Part shown: positions 34,883 through 44,136 of the stretch, piece by piece | How the letters are laid out: the number at the start of each line of letters is the position of its first letter | Position numbering within the stretch: position 1 is the first letter of the stretch | Source of the DNA: SIG299 sp045531955 | GTDB lineage: Bacteria; Bacillota; Clostridia; Lachnospirales; Lachnospiraceae | Assembly: GCA_045531955.1 (NCBI GenBank) | Contig: JAZSFC010000011.1 | Span: forward strand, 24,438 to 88,437 | Direction: 5' to 3' | DNA: 64,000 bases | Notes under the pieces: generated by a model | Database searches by the model: none | What the model saw: only the letters and a program-made list of their open reading frames with translations | Told to the model about the DNA's origin: nothing | Position numbers and translations under genes: made by a program

Positions 34883-35348
34883 CAACACCAACTGGTGCCA
34901 GTCGGTCACCGGTGTAGTAATTAAGGATAACAAGGTTTTACTGGCAAGACATACCTATGGTTCCGGCAAGGGACTCTATATCGTGCCGGGCGGCTATGTG
35001 GAGTTTGGCGAAATGCCACAGGATGCAGTAAAACGGGAGATCTTTGAGGAAACAAAGATTGTGGCGGAGCCAAAGAATATCATCGGCATCCGATTTAATG
35101 ATAAAGACTGGTATGTGGCGTTTTCGGCAGAATATGTATCAGGAGAAGCATCTTCCGACGGTGATGAAAATGATGCCGTTGTCTGGATGGATATTTCGGA
35201 AGCACTGGAACGGGAGGATGTACCGGGGCTTACTAAGACACTGATTCAGTGTGCCCTAAAGGAAGCGGAAGGTTTTAGACCACTGCCGTATGTGAGCCGG
35301 AATAGGCCGGGATTTTTATACGGGATAGATATATCGGAAGGTGAGTGA
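34872..35348 (+). CDS. NUDIX hydrolase
   Basis: 158 residues. The NUDIX box GYVEFGE-x7-REIFEETKI is complete (residues about 43-65). NUDIX enzymes cleave nucleoside diphosphates linked to another group. The ATG at 34872 gives MEHNNTNWCQSVTGV, a normal family start; the longer frame runs back into the GNAT gene. Confidence 0.9.
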   Translation: MEHNNTNWCQSVTGVVIKDNKVLLARHTYGSGKGLYIVPGGYVEFGEMPQDAVKREIFEETKIVAEPKNIIGIRFNDKDWYVAFSAEYVSGEASSDGDENDAVVWMDISEALEREDVPGLTKTLIQCALKEAEGFRPLPYVSRNRPGFLYGIDISEGE

Positions 35349-35352
35349 TAAC

Positions 35353-35856
35353 ATGAGTCTGGAAATCAGAAAATTAAGCCCGGATGACGGCAAAGAATTT
35401 TACGATATGTTGCAGGAAATGCCTGCGGATGAAAATGGCTTTGTTAATTCTGTAGCAGGAAAATCTTATGATGAATACCAAGCATGGTTAAAGGCTTCCG
35501 CAGCAAGTTCCGAGAAGAAGGAAATCGTGGATGGTTGGAAAGTGCCGCAGACCATCTTTTGGCTTTTAGAAGATGGTAAACCGGTAGGATTTGGTAAGGT
35601 ACGCCATTTTCTTACGGAAAAACTTCTGGAAGAGGGTGGCAATGTTGGGTATGGAATTCGTCCGAGTGCCAGAAACAAGGGATTCGGAAAACAATTTGTA
35701 GGTCTGCTAAAAGAAGAGTGTAAGAAACTCGGCGTAGAGAAAATGCTGCTTACCATCCGGAAAACGAATGTACCGTCCCGGCAGGTGGCACTGGCCAACG
35801 GCGGCAGAATAGAGCGTGAAACTGAAGAAAGATACTATATCTGGATTAATGTGTAG
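35353..35856 (+). CDS. GNAT acetyltransferase
   Basis: 167 residues. CoA loop RNKGFGKQFV and NVPSRQVALANGG near the end. The ATG at 35353 lies 4 bases after the NUDIX stop; GTG at 35341 is an alternative start. GGAAGGTGAG inside the NUDIX end may serve as ribosome site. Confidence 0.82.
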   Translation: MSLEIRKLSPDDGKEFYDMLQEMPADENGFVNSVAGKSYDEYQAWLKASAASSEKKEIVDGWKVPQTIFWLLEDGKPVGFGKVRHFLTEKLLEEGGNVGYGIRPSARNKGFGKQFVGLLKEECKKLGVEKMLLTIRKTNVPSRQVALANGGRIERETEERYYIWINV

Positions 35857-35898
35857 TGTTTATAAAGTGTTATTAATTATGAAAAAAGGAGAAAAGGT

Positions 35899-36516
35899 AT
35901 GAAAGTATTATTAGTAAACGGCAGCCCGAGACATAAGGGAAACACAGCGTTAGCATTAGAAGAAATGGTAAAGGTTTTTGAAGCAGAAGGAATCGAAACA
36001 GAAGTACTTCATGTTGGAAATAAAGATATCCGTGGCTGTATTGCCTGCGGACAATGCGGAAAACTCGGAAAATGTGTGTTTGACGACATAGTAAATGAAG
36101 GTGCGGCAAAGCTTGCAGAGTGCGACGGTATGGTGGTAGGAAGTCCTGTTTATTATGCTTCGGCCAATGCAACTTTGATTGCATTTTTAGATCGTTTATT
36201 TTACAGTTCCCACTTTGACAAGACGATGAAGGTCGGTGCAGCGATTACTATTGCAAGACGCGGCGGCTGTTCCGCAACCTTTGATGAACTGAATAAGTAT
36301 TTTACCATCAGCGGTATGCCGGTGTCTTCCAGCCAGTACTGGAACAGCGTGCATGGTGGTGGACCGGGTGAAGCAGCTCTGGATGCAGAAGGTATGCAGA
36401 CTATGCGGACATTAGCCAGAAATATGGGCTTCTTAATGAAGAGTATTGCTCTTGGTAAGGAGCAGTTTGGACTTCCTGAAAAAGAAAGACACGCATGGAC
36501 AAACTTTATCAGATAA
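35899..36516 (+). CDS. NADPH-dependent FMN reductase / iron-sulfur flavoprotein-like
   Basis: 205 residues. FMN loop NGSPRHKGNTALAL at the N-terminus, then CIACGQCGKLGKC, a Cys-x2-Cys-x2-Cys-x5-Cys set that in relatives holds a 4Fe-4S cluster or disulfides, then GSPVYYASANAT for the flavin. Cytosolic oxidoreductase; partner unknown. AAAAGGAG precedes the ATG. Confidence 0.88.
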   Translation: MKVLLVNGSPRHKGNTALALEEMVKVFEAEGIETEVLHVGNKDIRGCIACGQCGKLGKCVFDDIVNEGAAKLAECDGMVVGSPVYYASANATLIAFLDRLFYSSHFDKTMKVGAAITIARRGGCSATFDELNKYFTISGMPVSSSQYWNSVHGGGPGEAALDAEGMQTMRTLARNMGFLMKSIALGKEQFGLPEKERHAWTNFIR

Positions 36517-36560
36517 AGATAACGCAATAGAGTGGTATGAAAGCAGGAAGGTGGACCGAT

Positions 36561-37193
36561 ATGAAATACAGTGAATTACAACACCCATGGAACAGAATAT
36601 TCGAATTGTCCTGGCAGTCTGTTTGTGCCGGAAGTAAAGCCATTGCGGCGGTGATTTTGTCTGAGGATGGAGAAATCATCTCCGAAGCAAGAAACCAAAT
36701 CAGCGAGTTTAATATTCCGAATCCGCGATTACTTCACGCCGAGGTGGAGGCACTGCGCAACCTGGATATCAAAAAATATCCAAACCTCAAGGAGTACACA
36801 CTATACGCAGGTTTGGAACCATGCCCGATGTGTGTGGGAACTCTTGCTATGAGTGGTCTTCGCAAGGTGGTGATTGCCACAAGAGATGCTTATGGTGGCT
36901 CCATGAGTCTGGTGGAGTGTAGTCCTTATATGAAACGTAAGAACTTTGAAATTACATTTCTGGATAATGAGCTTGGCGATATGCAACGGGCATTCCAGAT
37001 TATCAGGGAACTTTTATATAATGCAGATGATATCAAGCTGGGACGTATTCTTGCAGACTTCTCTGTATATAACAAGCGTGGCGTGGATGCAGCCTGTGCA
37101 CTGGTGAAGGAAGGATTCTTTGCAGGTAGAGATTTAAAGGAAATTCCTGCTAGTGAAGTGTTTGATGAGTTGGCAAAGCGGATGGAGGAGTAA
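36561..37193 (+). CDS. Zinc-dependent nucleoside/nucleotide deaminase-like protein
   Basis: 210 residues. HAEVEAL and PCPMCVGTL give the His-Ala-Glu and Cys-x2-Cys zinc motifs of the cytidine/tRNA-adenosine deaminase superfamily. It is longer than TadA (about 150) with an extra C-terminal 70 residues of helix (IRELLYNADDIKLGRI). The ATG at 36561 follows GGAAGGTGG. Substrate uncertain. Confidence 0.82.
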   Translation: MKYSELQHPWNRIFELSWQSVCAGSKAIAAVILSEDGEIISEARNQISEFNIPNPRLLHAEVEALRNLDIKKYPNLKEYTLYAGLEPCPMCVGTLAMSGLRKVVIATRDAYGGSMSLVECSPYMKRKNFEITFLDNELGDMQRAFQIIRELLYNADDIKLGRILADFSVYNKRGVDAACALVKEGFFAGRDLKEIPASEVFDELAKRMEE

Positions 37194-37195
37194 TA

Positions 37196-37945
37196 ATGAT
37201 TATAGATTGTTTTGATATAGAAACAGAACCGATTATCAGCCTGAAAGATTTTTATGGTGAACAAAAACATATTGTGGATACCTGTCTGATTATTTTCTCA
37301 GATGAAATACATAAACACCTGATGGAAACGTATGAATGTGAGCAAATTTCTGCACTCACCTGTTGTAATGGTGACATACCAATTTATAAGATGAATTACA
37401 AAGGAAAAGATATTGCCTTTTATTTAACCGGAATCGGTTCCTCACTGGCTGCCTGTATGTGCTATGAAACAAATTGGCTGGTGGGAGCAACTAAATTTAT
37501 TATGTTTGGTTCTTGCGGAAGTTTGGACAGAGACAAAACAGAAGGCAAATTTATTCTTCCCACAGAAAGTTACCGTGGGGAAGGATGCTCCTATTATTTT
37601 GCAGAGCCGGCAGACTACATCAAGATAAGAAACAGTGATAAGCTTGCTGCCATATTTGACAAATTGGGTGCGCCGTATGTGCTTGGGAAGGTGTGGACCA
37701 CAGACTCCATGATTAGGGAAACTAAGGGCCTGGTCGCAAAGCGGAAAGCGGAAGGCTGTATTGCGGTAGAAATGGAAGTGGCAGGAGTGCAGGCGGTGTG
37801 TGATTTCTATGGATTGGAATTATACGATTTCCTGGAAGCAGGAGATGTTTTGGAAGCAAGCGGATATGAAGTAGAAGGACTTCACGGGGCAAATCACAAT
37901 TTGGGAAAATTGTATATTGCATTAGAGATTGCATTACATGTGTAG
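37196..37945 (+). CDS. Nucleoside phosphorylase-family protein (uridine phosphorylase-like)
   Basis: 249 residues. GIGSSLAACM and FGSCGSLD near the middle match the phosphate-binding part of the family, and VEMEVAGVQAV supplies the ribose Glu. It starts 2 bases after the deaminase stop with GGAGGAG inside that gene, so the two are coupled. Deaminase plus phosphorylase would fit nucleoside salvage. Confidence 0.82.
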   Translation: MIIDCFDIETEPIISLKDFYGEQKHIVDTCLIIFSDEIHKHLMETYECEQISALTCCNGDIPIYKMNYKGKDIAFYLTGIGSSLAACMCYETNWLVGATKFIMFGSCGSLDRDKTEGKFILPTESYRGEGCSYYFAEPADYIKIRNSDKLAAIFDKLGAPYVLGKVWTTDSMIRETKGLVAKRKAEGCIAVEMEVAGVQAVCDFYGLELYDFLEAGDVLEASGYEVEGLHGANHNLGKLYIALEIALHV

Positions 37946-38007
37946 GTTTGGATGGAACGAAGTCCGTTTGGACGGGATAGGAATCAGATAAATAGGTGGA
38001 ATTTGTA

Positions 38008-38433
38008 ATGATAAGAATAGCAACTGTAAATGATGCAGAGCAATTAAATATCTTAAATATCGAATTTAATGGTGAGGGCGAAGCAAGTATAGATAATATT
38101 AGAAATTCCCTTAGGAATAATAAGCAGGAAGTTGTTGTCGTTGCTGATGCGGGTGATATGTTGGTTGGATTTGTTTGTGTTCAACTAAAGAAATCATTCT
38201 GCTATGATGACTATATGCCTGAAATTACGGAAGTGTATGTTAAGCCAACATATAGAAAAAGAGGTATTGCCAGCGAAATGATTACTTTTGCAGAAGCATA
38301 TTGTAGTAAGAATTATGCAGTTCATAAGTATGAGCTTCTGACAGGAAAAGAGAATTTTGTTGCACAATCGGTATACGGTAAACTTGGATATATAGACGAT
38401 AAGGAACTTCATTTATCAAAGAGGGTGAAGTAG
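38008..38433 (+). CDS. GNAT acetyltransferase
   Basis: 141 residues. CoA loop TYRKRGIASEMI and FVAQSVYGKLGY. The ATG at 38008 follows TAGGTGG; the GTG at 37996 has no ribosome site in place. Codons are AT-rich here, as in the next three genes. Confidence 0.82.
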   Translation: MIRIATVNDAEQLNILNIEFNGEGEASIDNIRNSLRNNKQEVVVVADAGDMLVGFVCVQLKKSFCYDDYMPEITEVYVKPTYRKRGIASEMITFAEAYCSKNYAVHKYELLTGKENFVAQSVYGKLGYIDDKELHLSKRVK

Positions 38434-38481
38434 TGAACGAATCCAATATATCAAACGGCTAGAAAAATTGGGGAGAAGAAA

Positions 38482-39285
38482 ATGAGAATCGGTATTATAG
38501 GATACGGAAATTTAGGTAAGGCGTTAGTCAGAGGCTTGATAGTAACCGGTTTTAGCCAAAAGGATATTGATATTAACGCTAGAACGCAAAAGACAAGAGA
38601 TTCTGTTCGAGAGGAGTTTAAAGAAATTTATGTCCCTGACAACAAAGAGGAGTTAGTGAACCGGACAGATGTGATTATAGTAATAACTGAGCCTAAAAAT
38701 GCGAAAGAGGTATTGAATGAAATCAAGGACTATAAAATCGACGGAAAAATAATCGTAAGCTTTATGGCCGGAATTACAATTGCGGAAATAAGAAGTATGT
38801 TAGGTGAAAATCATAATACGGTTAAAGTGGTCAGAGCTATGCCTAATATTGCAATTCAGGACGGAACCGGTGTAATAGGTGTTACATACGAAGAACAGGA
38901 CTATGAAATAATTCAGGATGTACTGAATGTGTTGAAGAAATTAGGGTATGTATTGAGACTTAATGAAGAGGAGTTAAATTATATTACGGTAACAGTGGCA
39001 AGTGGGTTGGCTTTTGCGGCTTGTGTGATGAACTCCTATCAGAAAGCAGGTAATACACTATTTAATGACGATGAAATTTGCAAAGAAATAACGATTCGTG
39101 TTTTTGAAAATGCTATTAATATGGTCAAGAAAGAAAATTGTTCTTTTGCTGATATTGTCCGTCGGATTACTACAGAAGGTGGAACGACTGAGGCTGGAAT
39201 GAAGCATTTTAATCAGGAGTTGATTACAGAGAATCTCGAACTATGTATGAAAAAAGCTAATGAAAAAGCAAATAACATTCTGTAA
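38482..39285 (+). CDS. proC: Pyrroline-5-carboxylate reductase
   Basis: 267 residues. N-terminal Rossmann motif GIIGYGNLGKALV, then VVRAMPNIAIQDGTGV and the C-terminal TTEGGTTEAG motif (family catalytic loop, usually TSPGGTT; here TEGGTT). The family makes proline from pyrroline-5-carboxylate using NAD(P)H. AAATTGGGGAG precedes the ATG. It lies among accessory genes, so it may be a second copy or serve another substrate. Confidence 0.88.
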   Translation: MRIGIIGYGNLGKALVRGLIVTGFSQKDIDINARTQKTRDSVREEFKEIYVPDNKEELVNRTDVIIVITEPKNAKEVLNEIKDYKIDGKIIVSFMAGITIAEIRSMLGENHNTVKVVRAMPNIAIQDGTGVIGVTYEEQDYEIIQDVLNVLKKLGYVLRLNEEELNYITVTVASGLAFAACVMNSYQKAGNTLFNDDEICKEITIRVFENAINMVKKENCSFADIVRRITTEGGTTEAGMKHFNQELITENLELCMKKANEKANNIL

Positions 39286-39316
39286 CAATGTTGAAGAGCA
39301 TAAGGAGAACAAAACA

Positions 39317-39709
39317 GTGAATGAAGAATGGAAAAGGTTATATGAAGAAGCAATGAGCGTTTTGAATCCTCATGATGTTTCAAATAAAATGTGGGTAGGG
39401 AGTGTGGCCTCTGCCGTACTCACGAAAAAAGGTAATATTTATAAGGGGATATGCATTGACACGGATGGCTCTATAGGGATGTGTGCGGAAAGAAATGCTT
39501 TATCAACAATGCTTACATATGGTGAAAGTGAGATTACAAAAGTGGTTTCCGTATATAAAGATGGAAGTGTAATTCCATCTTGTGGTATTTGCAGAGAGTT
39601 TATGATGCATTTAGGGGGAGATGTGGAAAATATTGAAATTCTATTGGATAAAGAAGGGCGGACGACAAAATTGATTGATTTAATGCCGGAATATCCACGA
39701 TATAAGTAA
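39317..39709 (+). CDS. Cytidine deaminase-family protein
   Basis: 130 residues from GTG at 39317, preferred because AAGGAG lies about 11 bases upstream and the longer frame runs back into proC. Zinc motifs CAERNAL and PSCGICREFM are complete. The family deaminates cytidine; blasticidin-S deaminase is a close relative. Between proC and dapB in an AT-rich block. Confidence 0.82.
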   Translation: MNEEWKRLYEEAMSVLNPHDVSNKMWVGSVASAVLTKKGNIYKGICIDTDGSIGMCAERNALSTMLTYGESEITKVVSVYKDGSVIPSCGICREFMMHLGGDVENIEILLDKEGRTTKLIDLMPEYPRYK

Positions 39710-39727
39710 GTATCAATGTGTAAAACA

Positions 39728-39753
39728 GTTCGACAAACTTGAATAGGTCGAAC
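39728..39753. other. Short inverted repeat between deaminase and dapB genes
   Basis: GTTCGAC and GTCGAAC arms (7 bp, perfect) around a 12-base loop. No T run, so an operator or simple structure is as likely as a terminator. Confidence 0.3.
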
Positions 39754-39808
39754 AGATGAATAAGGATTTAAACAGATAAGGCAATTCAGAAAGGATGTTA
39801 ATGGATAT

Positions 39809-40561
39809 ATGATAAAAATAGCGATAGTAGGATGTACTGGTAAATTGGGTAGTGCTATTATGAAAAACACTTTAAAAAGCACGGATGTTCAGATTAGATA
39901 TGCCATTGCGAGAAATGGCAACCAGTATGTTGGTAAAAGTGTATCTGAGCTTATTGGTGGCAATAGTGAATTGATGATTATAGATGATATTGAATTAGCA
40001 GATGATTGCGATATTTATATCGATTGTACTAATGCAGAAACTTTTATGAATAATAGCTATTCAAAATATGAGAAAATGCAGAAACCGCTTATTATAGCAA
40101 CAACTGCGTTTTCGAGAGAAGATATAGAAAAAATCAATCTATTGGCAGCGAATATTCCTGTTTTTATGTCTGGAAATTTCAGTGTAGCATTACATGATTT
40201 TATTGAAACAATTAAGTTTTATGCAAGTAAGATTAGCTTAGATACAGATATTCAAATAGTGGAGTATCATCATAACCAAAAGAAAGACGCTCCTAGTGGA
40301 ACTGCATTGATGATAAAAGAGGCACTTTTAGATGCAAACAAAGCAATTGACAGAAATAAAGTTACTATTTGCAGTATTAGAGGTGGTAATATCTTTGGAG
40401 AACATGAAGTGATTTTTGCAAATTGTAAAGACGAGATTGTAACATTTAAACATCAAGTATCATCAAGGGAACCTTTTGCCGACGGAGCAATTGAAGTATC
40501 AAAGTGGATACTTAACCAGACAAATGGGTTATATACCATGGATGATTTCTGTCATGTATAA
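39809..40561 (+). CDS. dapB: 4-hydroxy-tetrahydrodipicolinate reductase
   Basis: 250 residues, the family length. N-terminal IAIVGCTGKLGSAI holds the NAD(P)-binding loop, and VEYHHNQKKDAPSGTAL is the DapB catalytic and substrate motif. It reduces the product of DapA in lysine and diaminopimelate synthesis. No other lysine gene is nearby; AGAAAGGATG precedes the ATG by about 12 bases. Possibly a secondary copy. Confidence 0.9.
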   Translation: MIKIAIVGCTGKLGSAIMKNTLKSTDVQIRYAIARNGNQYVGKSVSELIGGNSELMIIDDIELADDCDIYIDCTNAETFMNNSYSKYEKMQKPLIIATTAFSREDIEKINLLAANIPVFMSGNFSVALHDFIETIKFYASKISLDTDIQIVEYHHNQKKDAPSGTALMIKEALLDANKAIDRNKVTICSIRGGNIFGEHEVIFANCKDEIVTFKHQVSSREPFADGAIEVSKWILNQTNGLYTMDDFCHV

Positions 40562-40641
40562 TGCACAAATGACTGATTAAATTCAATTTGTAGTAGTTGA
40601 TAAATTCCAATTTTCCTAACAGAAAGGAGTACTTACAAAAT

Positions 40642-41169
40642 ATGACAGAACTAAATTTGATAAAAGCAACAGACCTTCTTCCTTCCGGCATCATGGAGTT
40701 CCGGCAGGCATTTTTATCCGCCGAAGAGTGCTCCATCCCCGGCAGCAGAGGCTTACACCACTATGATAAATACGAGGACTGGCTTTGGCTGGTTAACGAA
40801 TGTTCAAAACCTGATAATACAGCCCTTGGTGTGCGGGCCAGTACATACTTTGCAACAAGAAAAAGTGATGGTACAGTGGTTGGCTGCATTGAACTGCGCC
40901 ACACGTTAAATGAGTCTTTGACGGTAATCGGCGGGCATATTGGTTTTAGCGTGATACCGGAAGAGCGCAGAAAAGGGTATGCCACAGAAATGCTGAAACA
41001 GATGCTTGCAGTGGCTAAGAAAACAGGCATTGACAAAGTCCTGCTGACCTGTGATACCGACAATGTTGCATCCTGCAAAACCACAGAAAAGTGCGGCGGA
41101 AAGAAGGAACAGGAAGAACCGTTTGTATTGGATGGAGAGCAGTATTATAAGTATTGGATCACTCTGTAA
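40642..41169 (+). CDS. GNAT acetyltransferase
   Basis: 175 residues. CoA loop PEERRKGYATEML and NVASCKTTEKCGG. The ATG at 40642 follows AGAAAGGAG; the longer frame to 40597 lacks a ribosome site. Confidence 0.83.
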   Translation: MTELNLIKATDLLPSGIMEFRQAFLSAEECSIPGSRGLHHYDKYEDWLWLVNECSKPDNTALGVRASTYFATRKSDGTVVGCIELRHTLNESLTVIGGHIGFSVIPEERRKGYATEMLKQMLAVAKKTGIDKVLLTCDTDNVASCKTTEKCGGKKEQEEPFVLDGEQYYKYWITL

Positions 41170-41189
41170 AGAGAAATTGAGGAAAACAA

Positions 41190-41768
41190 ATGAGAGATTT
41201 TATATTTATTATCGGACCCAGCGGCGTTGGTAAAACTACCTTGTCAAAGGGACTGTTTGAGCATTACAAAGGTGCTTTTGCGGAAATGAGCATGGTGCCG
41301 GAATTCGGTGTCCCGGAGGGGGTCGATGCCGGAATTTTTGAAGAAAATGTCTGCTGGGAATGTTGTGTGGCACAGCTGAAAAAGTTCCATGAGCTGGGCA
41401 TTAAAAATGTTATCAGCGGAGATTTTGATGACCTGCGCACCAGAGAGATTCCGGTGGTGTTTAAAGGTTATAACTATATTACGCTAAAACTGGTTTGCAG
41501 TGATTATGAGCAGAATTACAATCAAATGAAGCATCGCGTAGAAGGGCTGACTGATTTTGAACTGTTAGAGAAAATGACAAAGAAAATAAGGTCCCGTCCG
41601 CTCTTGATAAATGAGTTTCAAATTGATGTGGCAGGGAAGTCATCGGCGGAAGTGCTGAACGAAGCAGTTGCGTTAATTGATACTGCAGAGACGAAGCAGG
41701 ACTATGAGTACGAGAGGCCGCCGAAGGAACAATTCTATTCCTGGGTGTGGAGCAACGGATTAAGATAA
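41190..41768 (+). CDS. P-loop kinase-like protein
   Basis: 192 residues. Walker A GPSGVGKTTLSKG at residues 9-21, then NVISGDFDDLRTREIP in the middle. Resembles small nucleotide/shikimate-type kinases. Substrate unknown. Overlaps nothing; 20 bases after the GNAT. Confidence 0.75.
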   Translation: MRDFIFIIGPSGVGKTTLSKGLFEHYKGAFAEMSMVPEFGVPEGVDAGIFEENVCWECCVAQLKKFHELGIKNVISGDFDDLRTREIPVVFKGYNYITLKLVCSDYEQNYNQMKHRVEGLTDFELLEKMTKKIRSRPLLINEFQIDVAGKSSAEVLNEAVALIDTAETKQDYEYERPPKEQFYSWVWSNGLR

Positions 41769-41784
41769 AAAATGGAGAAAAGAC

Positions 41785-42429
41785 ATGAAATACCAACTGG
41801 CAATTTTTGATTTAGACGGAACATTACTGGACACCTTGGAGGATTTGACGGACAGTACCAATTATATTATGCGGCAATTTGGATATCCGGAGCGGACGTT
41901 ATCGGAGGTTAGAAGTTTTGTAGGTAACGGCATCCGGAAGCTTTTGGAGCGCAGTGCACCAAGCGGTACATCCTCAGAAGAAATTGATCGGATGTTTGAG
42001 CAGTTTAAGGAGCATTACGGAGTGCATTGCGCGGATAAAACAAAGCCATATGATGGAATTATGGAACTGTTGGGTACCTTGAAGAAACAGAGCGTCAAGT
42101 TGGCAGTGGTGTCCAACAAGGCGGATTATGCGGTAAAGTCCCTTTGTGAGCAGTATTTTCCGGACTATTTTGATGAAGCGGTGGGCGAACGTTTCGGAAT
42201 CGCCAGAAAGCCCGCACCGGATACGGTAAATGAGGTATTAAAGAATTTACAGCTGGAAAAGTCTCAGGCAGTATACATCGGGGATTCCGAGGTGGATGTG
42301 CAGACTGCCCGGAATGCGGAACTGGATTGCATTGCGGTGGACTGGGGCTTTCGGGATGCTTCGGTATTAAAAAAAGCTGGGGCTGAAACTATTGTATCAA
42401 CCCCGGCAAAACTGTTACAGTACATGTAA
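41785..42429 (+). CDS. HAD-family phosphatase (phosphoglycolate phosphatase-like)
   Basis: 214 residues. HAD motifs: FDLDGTLLDT (nucleophile Asp9), VVSNK, and GDSEVDVQTA with the metal Asp. The cap domain is of the helical C1 type, as in phosphoglycolate phosphatase. Its stop lies one base from the stop of the convergent XRE gene, so no terminator fits between. Confidence 0.9.
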   Translation: MKYQLAIFDLDGTLLDTLEDLTDSTNYIMRQFGYPERTLSEVRSFVGNGIRKLLERSAPSGTSSEEIDRMFEQFKEHYGVHCADKTKPYDGIMELLGTLKKQSVKLAVVSNKADYAVKSLCEQYFPDYFDEAVGERFGIARKPAPDTVNEVLKNLQLEKSQAVYIGDSEVDVQTARNAELDCIAVDWGFRDASVLKKAGAETIVSTPAKLLQYM

Positions 42430-42430
42430 C

Positions 42431-42961
42431 TTATTTTTGGTTTTTGCTTGCAAAATCCGATACGACCTTCTTCCAGTGCTCGGAAATAAAGCCTTTTTCA
42501 ATGTCTTTGACATCGATGTAATAGCCGGATAGAATGCATTGCATGGCTGCTTCGGCCACCATGGCCTCATAGGTATAAGGCTGGCTTAGGTAGTCCTCAA
42601 TCTCCATGTTCATTTTTTCGTCGATGCCATCAATGGCACAGCGGTATAATAGGTTTTCGCGACCTAAAAAGTTTCCCATGTCGATAAGACAGTTGATGCC
42701 TTTTTTGATGTCGTCCATGGTCTTGCGGCCCTTATAATCTGTGACCTTTTTACCGCCGTGCAACAGGTTGTCGATGGTGGTGTCAAGGACTTCCGCAAGG
42801 GTAACAAAGGTGGAAATGTCCGGCAAAGTTTCGCCCCGTTCCCATTTGGAAACGGCTTGAAAGGAAACACCGACCATATCGCCGAGCTGGTTCTGGGTGT
42901 AGCCTTTGGATTTGCGCAGGGACTGTATCTGATAACCGATAGTTGATAAATTTAATTCCAT
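42431..42961 (-). CDS. XRE-family transcriptional regulator
   Basis: 176 residues. N-terminal helix-turn-helix (IQSLRKSKGYTQNQLGDMV, VSFQAVSKWERGE), then a helical C-terminal domain of about 100 residues, possibly effector-binding. The only minus-strand gene in a long + run. Its promoter overlaps a perfect palindrome that may be an autoregulatory operator. Confidence 0.88.
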   Translation of the reverse strand: MELNLSTIGYQIQSLRKSKGYTQNQLGDMVGVSFQAVSKWERGETLPDISTFVTLAEVLDTTIDNLLHGGKKVTDYKGRKTMDDIKKGINCLIDMGNFLGRENLLYRCAIDGIDEKMNMEIEDYLSQPYTYEAMVAEAAMQCILSGYYIDVKDIEKGFISEHWKKVVSDFASKNQK

Positions 42962-42995
42962 AATCGTGTTCTCCTTTTGTGTTGATTTACGTTGT

Positions 42996-43041
42996 GAATC
43001 GATTCTGGATTTATCATAACGGAAAAATAAGAAAGTTACAA
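42996..43041 (-). promoter_or_regulatory. Promoter and palindromic operator of the XRE gene
   Basis: On the minus strand TTGTAA (43036-43041), 17 bases, TATGAT (43013-43018). Just downstream, at the expected start of transcription, lies the perfect palindrome GAATCGATTC (42996-43005), a likely autorepressor site. Confidence 0.6.
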
Positions 43042-43111
43042 TAACCGGGTATTTGAAATGGAGGAAAAGAAATTCTAGCGAGAGTAGAAATTTGATAGGA
43101 GGAAATCAAAC

Positions 43112-43513
43112 ATGGACTGCATATTTTGCAAAATGGTTAAAGGGGAGAAGCCTTGCCTAAAGGTTTATGAAGATGACAACACCCTCGTTTTTATGGATAC
43201 AATGAAGGATGCGGACGGACATATGGTTGCACTGCCGAAAAAGCATGTGGAAAACATTCTGGATTGTGATGCGGAAACGTTGAATCAACTGATGGGTACC
43301 GTAAAGAAAGTTGCAAATCATTGTGTGGATGATTGCGGCTATGAAGGTATTAATTTGATTGGTACAAACGGCAGAGCTGCTGACCAGTGTGTTCCGCATT
43401 TTCATTTGCACATTATTCCGAGACGGATGAATGATAATGTGGAGGCCTGGCCTGCGTTTGGCGGTGCAAAATGTGATGTAGAAGAAATCTATGAAAAAAT
43501 CAGAATGAAGTGA
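43112..43513 (+). CDS. HIT-family protein
   Basis: 133 residues. The C-terminal HFHLHIIPRR is the histidine triad; CxxC-type start MDCIFCKMVKGE is typical of bacterial HINT proteins with a zinc-binding N-terminus. The family cleaves nucleoside phosphoramidates. AGGAGG precedes the ATG. Confidence 0.92.
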   Translation: MDCIFCKMVKGEKPCLKVYEDDNTLVFMDTMKDADGHMVALPKKHVENILDCDAETLNQLMGTVKKVANHCVDDCGYEGINLIGTNGRAADQCVPHFHLHIIPRRMNDNVEAWPAFGGAKCDVEEIYEKIRMK

Positions 43514-43530
43514 TTTTATAGGAGGAAACT

Positions 43531-44106
43531 ATGACAACCGTATATTTTGTGCGCCATGCGCAGCCAAATTATGAAAATCATGATGATAAACTGCGGGAAC
43601 TGACCGCCAAAGGCTTGGAGGACAGAAAACTGGTAACAAAGTTTCTTGAAGATAAAAATGTAGATGTGGTTTTATCCAGTCCTTTCCATCGTTCTATTGA
43701 TACGGTCCGTCATTTTGCGGATTCCAAAGGTTTAGAAATCGCTATTATTGATGATTTTCGTGAACGTCGTATTGACAGCGTTTGGATTGAGGATTTCACC
43801 GGTTTTTGTAAAAAACAATGGGAGGATTTTTCTTACAAATTGTCTGATGGTGAGTGTTTGGCTGAGGTGCAGGAAAGAAATATTTCTGCATTGAATCAGG
43901 TGCTTAAAGAATATGCAGGAAAAACTATCGTTGTAGGAAGTCATGGAACTGCATTGAGTACCATTGTAAATTACTATGATAACAGCTTTGGATATGCGGA
44001 GTTTGAAAAGATTCGTGCGCTGATGCCTTGGGTAGTGGAGTTTACCTTTGATGGCCGGAAGTGTGTTGGGATTAAACAGTATAACTTGTTTGAAATTTAT
44101 GCATAG
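43531..44106 (+). CDS. Histidine phosphatase family protein
   Basis: 191 residues. VRHAQPNY holds the catalytic His, SSPFHRSIDTV the second Arg, and GSHGTALSTI the C-terminal His, as in phosphoglycerate mutase-like phosphatases. AGGAGG precedes the ATG, 17 bases after the HIT gene. Substrate unknown. Confidence 0.88.
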   Translation: MTTVYFVRHAQPNYENHDDKLRELTAKGLEDRKLVTKFLEDKNVDVVLSSPFHRSIDTVRHFADSKGLEIAIIDDFRERRIDSVWIEDFTGFCKKQWEDFSYKLSDGECLAEVQERNISALNQVLKEYAGKTIVVGSHGTALSTIVNYYDNSFGYAEFEKIRALMPWVVEFTFDGRKCVGIKQYNLFEIYA

Positions 44107-44136
44107 AACACGTTATTACAATAAGTGGAGAAAAGT

